From DATBQN01 sp963755825 (GTDB lineage Bacteria; Acidobacteriota; Thermoanaerobaculia; Multivoradales; UBA5704), in NCBI GenBank assembly GCA_963755825.1, contig CAVWLA010000003.1, forward strand, positions 62,001-126,000: DNA of 64,000 nt, written 5' to 3'. The position numbers and the translations under genes were made by a program. The notes under the pieces are model-generated. The model saw only the letters and a list, made by a program, of their open reading frames with translations, was not told where the DNA came from and did no database searches. This document shows positions 26,313 through 44,129 of this stretch, piece by piece; the first letter of the stretch is position 1; the number at the start of each line of letters is the position of its first letter.

Positions 26313-28010
26313 ATGGCGAAGGACATCGTCGTCGTCGGCGGCGGCTCCGCAGGTTGGATGACCGCCGCCTACCTGAGCAAGGCCCTCACACGCATCGGCA
26401 GCATCCGGGTCATCGAGTCGCCGCGCGTCCGTCCCATCGGCGTCGGCGAGGCGACCTTCAGCACGCTGAAGCTCTTCTTCGACTTCCTCGAGCTGGACGA
26501 AAAGGACTGGATGCCCTCCTGCAACGCGAGCTACAAGATGGGGATCCGCTTCCAGGGCTGGCGCAAGGGGGGCGGCCACTTCTACCACCCCTTCCAGCGC
26601 TACGAGATGGTCGACGGCTTCAACATCGGCGAGTGGTGGCTGCGGCTCAAGTCCGACGAGCCATTCGACTACTCCTGCTTCACCGTGCCGGCGCTCTGCG
26701 ACAACCTGCGCGCGCCGCGCTTCCTCGACGGCCGCGTCTTCGACGAGCGGGTGCAGGGCTACTATTCGAACGCCGGCCCGGCGAACAAGGTCCTCGGCGA
26801 GCATCGCGTGCAGTATCCCTACGCCTACCACTTCGACGCCGGCTTGCTCGCCGACTTTCTCCGCGGCTACGCGACGGCGCGCGGAGTCGAGCACATCGCC
26901 GACGACGTGCTGGAGGTCCGGCTCGGCGCCGACGGCGCCATCGACCACCTGGTGAGCGGCGAGCACGGCGCCATCCGCGGCGACCTCTTCGTCGACTGCA
27001 CCGGCTTCCGCGGCCTGCTCATCAACCAGGCGCTCGGCGAGCCGTTCCAGTCCTTCAGCAGCTCGCTCCTCTGCGACAGCGCGGTGGCGCTGCAGGTGCC
27101 GGTCGACAGCGCCGAGCGCGGGATCGAGCCCTACACCACCGCCACCGCGCTCGAGGCCGGATGGGTGTGGAACATCCCCCTCTACCACCGCCTCGGCACC
27201 GGCTACGTCTATTCGAGCGCCCACGCGACGCGCGATGAGGCCGAGACGCGGCTGCGCCGCCACCTCGGCGCCAAGGCGGACGGCTGCGCCGCCAACCACA
27301 TCCGGATGCGGATCGGCCGCTGCCGCAACTCGTGGGTGAAGAACTGCGTCGCCATCGGCCTCTCGAGCGGCTTCGTCGAGCCCCTCGAATCGACCGGGAT
27401 CTTCTTCATCCAGCACGCCATCGAGGAGCTCGTCCGCCACCTCCCCAACGGCTCGCCGGACGAACGGGTGGTGCAGCAGTACAACGAGATCGTCGGCGCC
27501 TGCATCGACGGCGTGCGCGACTTCCTGGTGCTCCACTACGTGGCGAGCGACCGCGACGACACCGAGTTCTGGCGCGCCACCAAGCGGGCGAGCAACATGC
27601 CGGAGACCCTCGCCGAGCGCTTCGCCCTCTGGCGGCGCCGCCTGCCGGACGCGAAGAGCATCAACCCCAACTTCCACGGCTTCGAGTCCTACTCGTACTC
27701 GGTGATGCTGATCGGCCTCAACTCGCGGCCGGCGGCGAGCCTGCCGGTGCTCGAGCAGGTCGACGAGACGCGCGCTCTCGCCGCCTTCCGCTCCATCCGC
27801 GAGCGGACCGAGCGGCTGGTCGCCACCCTCCCCTCCTGCTACGAGTACCTCACCCACCAGCGGCAGGAGGCGGCGAAGCCGGCCGCCAAGCGGCGGCGGA
27901 AGGCGGCGCTCGCCAAGGCCGCATCAGAGCGACCGCCGATAGCGCTCGAAGGCGCGCACCGCGAGCGCCGTGCAGGCGGCGGCAAAGGCGGCGAGCAGCC
28001 CCAGGCGTAG
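26313..28010 (+). CDS. flavin-dependent tryptophan-halogenase-family protein
   Basis: FADH2-dependent halogenase family member of 565 residues. The FAD motif VVVGGGSAGWMTAAYLSKAL opens the protein; SCNASYKMGIRFQGW carries the expected catalytic Lys75; the WVWNIP motif (family WxWxIP) and GLSSGFVEPLESTGIFF with the catalytic Glu region are intact, so activity is likely. GGAGG sits six nucleotides before ATG 26313. The final 50 residues are Lys/Arg/Ala-rich and overlap, on the opposite strand, the end of the ABC permease gene by 87 bp; they are unlikely to be conserved. No flavin reductase or biosynthetic genes are adjacent, so the substrate (free tryptophan, carrier-bound or another aromatic) is unknown. 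Confidence 0.9.
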   Translation: MAKDIVVVGGGSAGWMTAAYLSKALTRIGSIRVIESPRVRPIGVGEATFSTLKLFFDFLELDEKDWMPSCNASYKMGIRFQGWRKGGGHFYHPFQRYEMVDGFNIGEWWLRLKSDEPFDYSCFTVPALCDNLRAPRFLDGRVFDERVQGYYSNAGPANKVLGEHRVQYPYAYHFDAGLLADFLRGYATARGVEHIADDVLEVRLGADGAIDHLVSGEHGAIRGDLFVDCTGFRGLLINQALGEPFQSFSSSLLCDSAVALQVPVDSAERGIEPYTTATALEAGWVWNIPLYHRLGTGYVYSSAHATRDEAETRLRRHLGAKADGCAANHIRMRIGRCRNSWVKNCVAIGLSSGFVEPLESTGIFFIQHAIEELVRHLPNGSPDERVVQQYNEIVGACIDGVRDFLVLHYVASDRDDTEFWRATKRASNMPETLAERFALWRRRLPDAKSINPNFHGFESYSYSVMLIGLNSRPAASLPVLEQVDETRALAAFRSIRERTERLVATLPSCYEYLTHQRQEAAKPAAKRRRKAALAKAASERPPIALEGAHRERRAGGGKGGEQPQA

Positions 28011-28694
28011 GGCGAGCCCGGGATCGGCGCGGCCCTCGAAGCCGTCGCGCGCGGCGACCACCGCCCATTCGACGGGGTTGCCGCGCGCCGCGGCGCGGAT
28101 CCAGCCGGGCATCAGCCCGGCCGACATCATCATGGTGGAGAGGAAGGTCGCCGGCAGGACGATGAAATTCATCGCCGCGATGACCACCTCCTGGCGCCGG
28201 GCGAGGAGCGCGAGAGCGTTCGAGAAGGCGGCGAGCGCCGCCCCGAGGAGGGCCGCGGCGAGGAACAGGCAGGCGATCCCGCCGGCCCCGCCGTGTGGCC
28301 GCGCCCCGAGGAGCGCCGCCACCCCCAGGATGATGGCGGACTGGAAGACCACCTGCAGCGCCGACTGGAGCACCCGGCTGGCGATGAGCGCCGAGCGCGA
28401 GACGGGGGTCGCCAGCAGGCGGTCGAGCACCCCGCGGTCGATATCCCCCAGGAGGCCCATCCCCGAGTAGGCGGCGCCGAAGAGCGCCGTCATGATGGCG
28501 ATGCCGGGGGCCAGATATTGCACGTAGGACGAGCCGCCGAACCCCGAGATCCGCGTCACGGCGCCGAACAGCTGCCCGAAGAGGACCACCCACAACACCG
28601 GCTGCACCACCGAGATCACCACGAACACCGGCATCCGCACCGTCGCCCGCACCAGCCGCCGCAACAGGTGCCAGGTGTCTAGCAGAGCGTCCAT
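27924..28694 (-). CDS. ABC-2 type transporter permease (DrrB-like)
   Basis: Integral membrane subunit of 256 residues with about six hydrophobic segments, including VFVVISVVQPVLWVVLFGQL near the N-terminus. The family sequence YVQYLAPGIAIMTALFGAAY and the motif LLDDIDRGVLDRLLATPVSR in its local form (LGDIDRGVLDRLLATPVSR) identify it as a DrrB-type exporter permease. It should work with the ATPase encoded at 28914-29876, 220 bp upstream on the same strand. ATG 28694 has no clear Shine-Dalgarno, and codons 5-10 (DTWHLL) coincide with a copy of the 18-bp repeat, so the real N-terminus may have been remodelled by the repeat. Its 3' end overlaps the halogenase tail. Confidence 0.88.
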   Translation of the reverse strand: MDALLDTWHLLRRLVRATVRMPVFVVISVVQPVLWVVLFGQLFGAVTRISGFGGSSYVQYLAPGIAIMTALFGAAYSGMGLLGDIDRGVLDRLLATPVSRSALIASRVLQSALQVVFQSAIILGVAALLGARPHGGAGGIACLFLAAALLGAALAAFSNALALLARRQEVVIAAMNFIVLPATFLSTMMMSAGLMPGWIRAAARGNPVEWAVVAARDGFEGRADPGLALRLGLLAAFAAACTALAVRAFERYRRSL

Positions 28695-28887
28695 GGTCGG
28701 AGGGGTCGCGTCGAGGTGCCAGGTGCTTCGTGAGGGGCCTGAGCTAGGTGCCAGGTGCTTCGTTCTAGATCGGGGGCTTGGTGCCAGGCGCTTGGATGGA
28801 TCTGAGCTAAATGCTAGACGCTTCGTCAGATACAGGCATTATTGATGTGCCGGGCGCGCGGTCGGATCCAGGTGCCAGGTGTTTCGT
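28666..28887 (+). repeat. array of six 18-bp repeat copies between drrA-like and drrB-like genes
   Basis: Copies at 28666-28683, 28714-28731 (exact), 28746-28763 (exact), 28779-28796, 28809-28826 (degenerate) and 28870-28887 (one mismatch), all reading AGGTGCCAGGTGCTTCGT on plus. Copies at 28746 and 28809 share a longer flank (CTGAGCTA before the unit), so the unit is part of a larger 30-60 bp module duplicated in tandem. Spacing is irregular and there are no CRISPR-like conserved repeats with unique spacers. Confidence 0.85.
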
Positions 28888-28913
28888 TGGGCGAAGATGC
28901 GCAGGCCGGAGGG

Positions 28914-29876
<963 letters not shown>

Positions 29877-29948
29877 GGAAGGGAAAGTCAGGCTGGGCGC
29901 AGACAGAGGCAGCCGCGCCGCGCCCGATGGCCGCGGACCGCCACCGAG

Positions 29949-30812
29949 TCAGTGGCGGCGACCTGAAGACGGCGGCAGGAGGCTGCCGGGGACGCGCCCG
30001 CCCAGGCCGCCCAGACCGCCGAAGACGCCACCGCCGCGGTGGCCACCGTTGGCGAAACCGCCGAGGCTCTGGCCACGACCATGATGCAGCCGGGTCGCCG
30101 ACGAATAGAAGCCCGGGAAGACGCCGAGGGTGACGCCGTAGGGCGATGTGTAGCCCGAGTAGTCGACGCCCTCGCCTCCCGCTCCCTGCTGCTGGTTGAT
30201 CTGGAGCTCGGCCAGCTGGCGCTCCGCGTCGCTCGCGGCGCGCGCCGCCTCGGCAGCCTGGAAGGCGGCCTGACGCTCGCGATCCTCCTCGCGCGCCTGG
30301 CGCTGCTCGGCCTGCTCCTGGCGGCTGATCCAGACCCCGCCATCGTTCACCAGGCCGCGGCGGTGCATCTCGTCGGCATAGGAAACGTAGCGATCGAGAT
30401 CGCGGTCGTAGACATAGCCGAAGCCGCGGAGCAAGGACGCCAGGCCCTCGAGGTGCGGATCGAGCTGCGCGGCGCGGAGCGCCGTCTCCCGCGCCCCCTG
30501 ATCGAGCCCGTTGGCGGCCGCCCAGCGCGCCAGCATCAGCCAGTCCTTGGCGCCCGACGCCCGGCCGAGCGCGGCGCGGCGCTCGAGGAAGCTGGCATAC
30601 GCCGACTCCTTGGGCTCCACCCGCTCGACGCTCGCCCTCGGCACCCGGATCTCGCCCCCTGGCATCTGGATGCGGACCTGCGTGTCGCTGACCTGGGCGA
30701 CGACGTCCTGAAAGGACTTGCCGTTGGTGAGATAGACCGTGTCGGCGAACGAGGAGACGGCAGCGAGGAGGGAGAGGCTGGCGGCGAGAGCAGGAACGAG
30801 CGGCATCCGCAT
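29949..30812 (-). CDS. secreted protein of unknown function with a Gln/Glu-rich helical segment
   Basis: Protein of 287 residues. ATG 30812 is chosen because AAGGAAA lies seven nucleotides upstream and the resulting N-terminus MRMPLVPALAASLSLLAAVS ends in a good signal-peptidase site after SSFA. The mature part starts DTVYLTNGKSFQDVVAQVSD, a small beta-type module seen in proteins that process membrane or stress signals, followed by a helical region with TPR-like character (residues 90-150), a Gln/Glu/Ala-rich probable coiled coil (about 175-220) and a Gly/Ser-rich tail. No catalytic motif is recognised. TGGTAGAAT just upstream (minus strand) may be its extended -10. Confidence 0.7.
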   Translation of the reverse strand: MRMPLVPALAASLSLLAAVSSFADTVYLTNGKSFQDVVAQVSDTQVRIQMPGGEIRVPRASVERVEPKESAYASFLERRAALGRASGAKDWLMLARWAAANGLDQGARETALRAAQLDPHLEGLASLLRGFGYVYDRDLDRYVSYADEMHRRGLVNDGGVWISRQEQAEQRQAREEDRERQAAFQAAEAARAASDAERQLAELQINQQQGAGGEGVDYSGYTSPYGVTLGVFPGFYSSATRLHHGRGQSLGGFANGGHRGGGVFGGLGGLGGRVPGSLLPPSSGRRH

Positions 30813-30840
30813 GAAGATTTCCTTTTCTACTCGCAGCATT

Positions 30841-31308
30841 CTACCACTTCACGCCATCATCCTTTCGCTCCCCGGCCGCGCCCTCCTCGGCCTCGGCGCC
30901 GAACAGGTGACCGTCCAGCCAGGCGACCGCGCGGTTGCCGAGCGGCAGGTAGCAGGCGAAGAAGACGACCATGGCGAGGGTGAAGTTCCGCTCGCCGAGG
31001 ATGCGGTCGAGGATGTTTCCGGGATAGGCCCGCGAGCTGCCGATCGCATAGCCCGCGAGCTCCAGCGGAGCCAGCGCGAGGAGGCCATAGAGGTACTGCT
31101 GGAAAAAGCTGTAGCGCCGCACCAGGAGCGATGCGGGCACCAGGTAGAGGACGTAGCACGAGACCACCTGCCACCAGGAGACGAACTCGGCGATCCGCAG
31201 AGCCTTCCCCAGGCCGTTCATGCAGAGACCCCAGGCCAGGTAGAGGACCACGTACAGCACCAGCTGACGCCGGGGCGCACGAGCCGCGCGGAGAGAATCC
31301 CAGCTCAT
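30841..31308 (-). CDS. hypothetical four-helix membrane protein
   Basis: Protein of 155 residues with about four membrane segments (for example QLVLYVVLYLAWGLCMNGL, VVSCYVLYLVPASLLV, YLYGLLALAPLELAGYAIG and FTLAMVVFFACYLPLG). Start ATG 31308 has GGAGGAGG nine nucleotides upstream. The C-terminus is charged (EAEEGAAGERKDDGVKW). It ends 28 bp before the secreted-protein gene on the same strand and begins 29 bp after the aldo/keto reductase, so the three may form one transcript. I do not recognise the family. Confidence 0.68.
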   Translation of the reverse strand: MSWDSLRAARAPRRQLVLYVVLYLAWGLCMNGLGKALRIAEFVSWWQVVSCYVLYLVPASLLVRRYSFFQQYLYGLLALAPLELAGYAIGSSRAYPGNILDRILGERNFTLAMVVFFACYLPLGNRAVAWLDGHLFGAEAEEGAAGERKDDGVKW

Positions 31309-31337
31309 CCGAGTCGGCCTCCTCCGCCCACCTCCCG

Positions 31338-32318
31338 TTACCGGTTGACCGTGCTCATGTCCGCATATCTCGGCCCCGCGGCGACTCCCTTGGGGGCGGC
31401 TTCCTCGATGCGGGCGAGGTCGGCGGCGGTCAGGTGCACGTCGAGGGCGGCGGTGTTCTCCTCCAGGTAAGTGCGGCGCTTGGTGCCCGGGATGGGGACG
31501 ATGTCCTTGCCGCGGGCGAGGAGCCAGGCGAGGGCGAGCTGCGAAGGCTTGCACCCCTTCTCCGCCGCCATCTCCTCGACGCGGCGGACGAGGTCGAGGT
31601 TCTTGGCGAAGTTCTCGCCCTGGAAGCGCGGGTGGTTGCGGCGGAAGTCGTCCGCCGGCAGATCCTCGGGCTTGGCGAAGCGGCCGGTCAGGAAGCCGCG
31701 GCCGAGCGGGCTGTAGGCGACGAAGCCGATCCCCAGCTCGCGCACGGTGGGGAGGATCTCGTCCTCCGGCTCGCGGCTCCACAGCGAGTACTCGGTCTGC
31801 AGCGCGGCGATCGGGTGGACGGCGTGGGCGCGGCGGATCGTCGCCGGCGCCGCCTCGGAGATGCCGAGATGGCGCACTTTCCCCGCCTGCACCAGCTCGG
31901 CGAGCGCCCCCCAGGTCTCCTCGATCGGCACCTGGGTGTCGATGCGATGCTGGTAGTAGAGGTCGATGTGGTCGACCCCGAGCCGCGCCAGCGACCCGTC
32001 GCACGATGCGCGCACGTACTCGGGGCTGCCGTCGATGCCGCGGAAGCTCTTGTCGTCGCCGCGCACGACGCCGAACTTGGTGGCGATGACGACGCGGTCG
32101 CGGTAGGGGGCGAGGGCGCGGCCGACGAGCTTCTCGTTGGTGTACGGCCCGTACATGTCCGAGGTGTCGAAGAAGTCGATCCCCAGCTCGACGGCGCGGT
32201 GGATGGTCGCCGCCGCCTCGCCCTCGTCCCGCCCGCCGTAGAAGTCAGACATCCCCATGCACCCGAGACCGAGCGCGGAGACGGTCAATCCCTGAGAGCC
32301 CAGCTGACGCTTGTCCAT
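31338..32318 (-). CDS. aldo/keto reductase
   Basis: NADPH-dependent aldo/keto reductase of 326 residues (YajO/AKR13-like). The catalytic tetrad is complete: Asp and Tyr in FFDTSDMYGPYTNEKLVGRA, Lys in ATKFGVV and His in LYYQHRIDTQVPIEET. Cofactor-binding residues near the C-terminus (VPIPGTKRRTYLEEN) are also conserved. ATG 32318 is preceded by AAGGAGG nine nucleotides upstream. It lies 95 bp beyond the end of rpoC, with the rpoBC terminator between them. Substrate unknown; compare the second reductase at 60101-61117, which lacks the His. Confidence 0.92.
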   Translation of the reverse strand: MDKRQLGSQGLTVSALGLGCMGMSDFYGGRDEGEAAATIHRAVELGIDFFDTSDMYGPYTNEKLVGRALAPYRDRVVIATKFGVVRGDDKSFRGIDGSPEYVRASCDGSLARLGVDHIDLYYQHRIDTQVPIEETWGALAELVQAGKVRHLGISEAAPATIRRAHAVHPIAALQTEYSLWSREPEDEILPTVRELGIGFVAYSPLGRGFLTGRFAKPEDLPADDFRRNHPRFQGENFAKNLDLVRRVEEMAAEKGCKPSQLALAWLLARGKDIVPIPGTKRRTYLEENTAALDVHLTAADLARIEEAAPKGVAAGPRYADMSTVNR

Positions 32319-32355
32319 CGGTCGATTCCTCCTTCTGCGGATCGCGGCGAGATCA

Positions 32356-32385
32356 CGAAAGAAAAGGGCGGCCTCGCGGCCGCCC
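32356..32385 (-). terminator. intrinsic terminator of the rpoBC operon
   Basis: Read on minus: an 8-bp perfect stem GGGCGGCC/GGCCGCCC with a 4-nt loop (32366-32385), followed at once by TTTTCTTTC (32357-32365). It lies 27 bp past the rpoC stop, exactly where termination of this long operon is expected. Confidence 0.9.
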
Positions 32386-32412
32386 TCGAAGATGACTGCT
32401 GGGAAGCGAGAG

Positions 32413-36591
<4,179 letters not shown>

Positions 36592-36606
36592 CGTTATTCC
36601 TCCCTC

Positions 36607-40860
<4,254 letters not shown>

Positions 40861-41282
40861 AGAATGTCCTTGCGGTCTCCTCGTACTGTGTGGGCCTTGG
40901 TCGCGGCTGACCGTGGTCAGCTCGGGCGACTAGCGACTGGAGCGCCGGCGGCGATCACCAGGGCGGGTGGGATCGGCACGCCGGCGAGTCGCCGACCGGC
41001 GCCCCCGGGGCTCGACGACCCCGCGGACGCCGGCAAGGCGGCCCTGGACTTCTCGTTCTTCAGGTCTTTCTTGTCTGCCTTCGATGGAAGCGCTGGAAGC
41101 AAGGGACACCACGCCCGGCCCACCGCTCTCGCGATGGGTGCCGGACATGGTGGATAACAGCCGGAGCGCCCGATTTATGCCAGAACCGGCCAACTCGGCA
41201 CTCTCCCAGCGGGGAAAAGGGCCGCGGCCGGCGGTTCTCGCATCTCCGTGGATCTCGATCGACGTGGCAGCTCGCCCCACGC
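40861..41282 (-). other. 422-bp rplL-rpoB intergenic region
   Basis: No convincing gene is present: short open frames here lack ribosome-binding sites and family resemblance. In E. coli this position carries a partial attenuator and an RNase III site that set the ribosomal-protein to polymerase ratio, so a similar role is plausible. Close to rpoB there is a perfect palindrome GCTGACC-GT-GGTCAGC (40906-40921), and a purine-rich run read on minus (AAGAAAGACCTGAAGAACGA) at about 41051-41072. Confidence 0.45.
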
Positions 41283-41663
<381 letters not shown>

Positions 41664-41710
41664 TGTGTCCTCTCCTTCGAGGCAGCGGACTCGTAAAGTC
41701 CGGGGATTAC

Positions 41711-42337
41711 TTAGGCGTTGTCGGTGGAAGCGGGAGCGTCGGCCGCGGCCGCCGTCTCCGGCGCCTGGGGTGCCGCCGGAGACTCGGCTCCGGCCGGCGC
41801 GGCCGAGGAGCCGCCCTCTTCCTTCTGCTTGCGCACCTGGTCGAGCACGACGACGAACTGCTGCGGCACCGCCGCCAGCACGCGCACGAAGCGGGTGACC
41901 GGCGACTGCATGAGAAAGACGAGCTTGGTGAGGAGCTGCTCGCGGCTGGGCAGCGAGGCGATGTCCTTGATCTGGCCGGCGGCGATCGAGCGCCGCTCGA
42001 CGAGGCCGGCCTTGAACTGCAGCGCCGGCACGTCCTTGGCGAAGTCGGTGAGCGCCTTGGCGAGCGCCACCGGGTCGTTCATGCTGTAGACGACCGCCGT
42101 CGGGCCGACGAAGTGCTCCTTGAGATCGGCGAGCGACTTGCCGTCGATGGCGCGCAGAGCGAGGGTGTTCTTCACCACCGCGTAGTGACCGCCGCTGTCG
42201 CGCACCTTGTCGCGCAGCGCCGTCACCTGCGGCACGGTGATCCCCTTGAAATCGAGGAGGAACGCGTGCGGGGCCGCGGCGAGGCCTTCTTCGTATTCTT
42301 CGATGAGCTGCTTTTTCCGGCTCGGAGTCAGCGGCAT
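41711..42337 (-). CDS. rplJ: 50S ribosomal protein L10
   Basis: Stalk base protein of 208 residues that anchors L7/L12. The N-terminus MPLTPSRKKQLIEEYEEG and the motifs KGITVPQVTALRDKVRDSG and VVKNTLALRAIDGKS are typical. It is longer than most L10 proteins (about 165-175) because of an Ala/Pro/Glu-rich C-terminal tail of about 35 residues after the L12-binding helix. Its ATG is only 10 nt past the rplA stop, so the long L10-binding leader present in E. coli cannot exist here in the same place. GAGGAAGAG provides the ribosome-binding site. Confidence 0.97.
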   Translation of the reverse strand: MPLTPSRKKQLIEEYEEGLAAAPHAFLLDFKGITVPQVTALRDKVRDSGGHYAVVKNTLALRAIDGKSLADLKEHFVGPTAVVYSMNDPVALAKALTDFAKDVPALQFKAGLVERRSIAAGQIKDIASLPSREQLLTKLVFLMQSPVTRFVRVLAAVPQQFVVVLDQVRKQKEEGGSSAAPAGAESPAAPQAPETAAAADAPASTDNA

Positions 42338-42347
42338 GGCTCTTCCT

Positions 42348-43049
42348 CTAGGCCTCCGCCGCCACCAGGGACTCGGCGTCGACCCGGATCCCCGGCCCCA
42401 TGGTCGAGGAGATGGAGACCGACTTGACGTACTTGCCCTTGGCGGCGCTCGGCTTGGCCTTGATGACGGCGCCGATGAGAGCATCGGCGTTCTGCGTGAG
42501 CTTCTCGGGTCCGAAGGAGAGCTTGCCGAGCGGCGCGTGGATGATCCCCGTCTTGTCGACGCGGAACTCCACCTTGCCGGCCTTGATCTCCTGGACCGCG
42601 CGCGTGACGTCGACGGCGACGGTGCCCGCCTTCGGGTTGGGCATCAGGCCGCGGGGACCCAGCACCTTGCCGAGGCGTCCCACCACTCGCATCATGTCCG
42701 GCGTCGAGACGACGGCGTCGAAATCCATCCAGCCGCCCTCGATGCGCTTGGCGAGGTCCTCGCCGCCGACGGCGTCGGCACCGGCCTCCTCGGCCTCGCG
42801 CATCTTCTCGCCGGAGGCGAAGACGATGATGCGGACGGTGGTGCCGAGCCCGTGGGGCAGCACCACGGTGCCGCGCACCATCTGGTCGGCGTGCTTGGGA
42901 TCGACCCCCAGGCGCATCGCGATCTCGAGCGTCTCGTCGAACTTGACGAACGAGGCGGTCTTGGCGAGCGCGATGGCGTCGCCCAAGGGGTAGTGCCGCG
43001 CCTCGACCTTGCCGACCGCGCCGCGGAACTTCTTTCCATGCTTGGCCAC
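42348..43049 (-). CDS. rplA: 50S ribosomal protein L1
   Basis: L1 stalk protein, 233 residues, which binds 23S rRNA and helps release E-site tRNA. It begins with GTG at 43049 (VAKHGKKFRGAVGKVEARHY), with GGGAGGAG nine nucleotides upstream. The conserved RNA-binding region KVLGPRGLMPNPKAGTV and FRVDKTGIIHAPLGKLSF are intact. It lies between rplK and rplJ as is usual. Confidence 0.98.
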   Translation of the reverse strand: MAKHGKKFRGAVGKVEARHYPLGDAIALAKTASFVKFDETLEIAMRLGVDPKHADQMVRGTVVLPHGLGTTVRIIVFASGEKMREAEEAGADAVGGEDLAKRIEGGWMDFDAVVSTPDMMRVVGRLGKVLGPRGLMPNPKAGTVAVDVTRAVQEIKAGKVEFRVDKTGIIHAPLGKLSFGPEKLTQNADALIGAVIKAKPSAAKGKYVKSVSISSTMGPGIRVDAESLVAAEA

Positions 43050-43069
43050 GACAGTTCTCCTCCCAGGGC

Positions 43070-43495
43070 CTAGCCCTGGATCTCCAGGCCCATCGAGCGG
43101 GCGGTCCCCTCGATGATGCGCACCGCCGCCTCGAGGCTCGCCGCGTTCAGGTCGGGGAGCTTGGTCTTGGCGATCTCCTCGACCTGCGCCTTGGTCACCT
43201 TGCCCACCTTCTTCTTGTTGGGCTCGCCCGAGCCCTTCTCCACCCCCGCCGCCTTGCGCAGCAGGATGGCGGCCGGCGGGGTCTTGGTGATGAAGGTGTA
43301 GCTGCGGTCGGCATAGACCGTGATCACCACCGGGATGACCATGCCCGCCTGCGACTGGGTGCGGGCGTTGAAGTTCTTGCAGAAGTCCATGATGTTGACG
43401 CCGGCCTGGCCGAGCGCCGGACCGACCGGCGGGGCGGGCGTCGCCGCTCCCGCGTTGATCTGGAGCTTGATCATGCCGGTGATTTTCTTTGCCAT
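43070..43495 (-). CDS. rplK: 50S ribosomal protein L11
   Basis: Ribosomal protein of 141 residues at the GTPase centre. Motifs LQINAGAATPAPPVGPALGQ, NIMDFCKNFNARTQ and the C-terminal GTARSMGLEIQG are typical and full length. It follows nusG by 70 bp and starts 20 nt before rplA in the transcript. Confidence 0.98.
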   Translation of the reverse strand: MAKKITGMIKLQINAGAATPAPPVGPALGQAGVNIMDFCKNFNARTQSQAGMVIPVVITVYADRSYTFITKTPPAAILLRKAAGVEKGSGEPNKKKVGKVTKAQVEEIAKTKLPDLNAASLEAAVRIIEGTARSMGLEIQG

Positions 43496-43565
43496 GGATG
43501 CGATCCTTTCGGTGCTGCGCCTGTCTCAAGCCTGAGACAACCTGCTCAGAATCAGATTCAGCTCC

Positions 43566-44129
43566 TCAGAGCTTCTGCACCTGGGAGAAGTCGAGCTCGA
43601 CCGGGGTCTGGCGGCCGAAGATGGTCACCATGACCTTGAGCGTGTTGCGGTCGAGGTTGACGTCGTCGACGACGCCGGTGAAGTTGTTGAACGGCCCGTC
43701 GGTGATGCGCACCGGCTCGGCCTTCTCGAACAGGTACTTCGGCTTCGGCTTCTCCTTGGCGGTGACCACCTGCTCGAGGATCTGGTCGACCTCCTCCTGG
43801 GAGAGCGGGGTCGGCTTCTTGCCGGTGCCCACGAAGCCGGTCACCTTCGGCGTGTTCTTGACCACGTGCCAGGCGGCGTCCGACATCTCCATCTCGACCA
43901 GGATGTAGCCGGGGAAGAACTTGCGCTGCGTCTCCCGCTTCTTGCCGCCCTTGTATTCGACGACGGTCTCCGTCGGGATGCGCACCTCGCCGAAGGCGGC
44001 GCCCATGCCGAGCGCCTCGGCGCGCTGGCGCAGCGTCTCCTTCACCCGCTCCTCGAATCCCGAGTAGGTGTGGACGATGTACCACTTGCGCTCGCTCGAG
44101 GCGACGATCGGCTCGGTCAGCTCGCTCAT
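43566..44129 (-). CDS. nusG: transcription termination/antitermination factor NusG
   Basis: Processivity factor of 187 residues that binds the RNA polymerase clamp and links it to Rho or ribosomal S10. The NGN domain (KWYIVHTYSGFEERVKETL; FFPGYILVEMEM) and the C-terminal KOW motif (GPFNNFTGVVDDVNLDRNTL) are complete. Its ATG overlaps the secE stop by 4 nt (ATGA), so the two are translationally coupled. Confidence 0.98.
   Translation of the reverse strand: MSELTEPIVASSERKWYIVHTYSGFEERVKETLRQRAEALGMGAAFGEVRIPTETVVEYKGGKKRETQRKFFPGYILVEMEMSDAAWHVVKNTPKVTGFVGTGKKPTPLSQEEVDQILEQVVTAKEKPKPKYLFEKAEPVRITDGPFNNFTGVVDDVNLDRNTLKVMVTIFGRQTPVELDFSQVQKL

Noticed and set aside
19171..26361. Long plus-strand open frames opposite ndvB
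   Set aside because: Antisense artefacts of high GC at third codon positions; the minus strand encodes recognisable domains throughout.
28666..28887. CRISPR array
   Set aside because: Repeat units are 18 bp and degenerate, spacing is irregular, intervening sequences are partly duplicated, and no cas genes are near.
40917..41123. Small gene between rplL and rpoB
   Set aside because: A 68-codon minus frame exists but lacks a Shine-Dalgarno and any recognisable motif; treated as non-coding.
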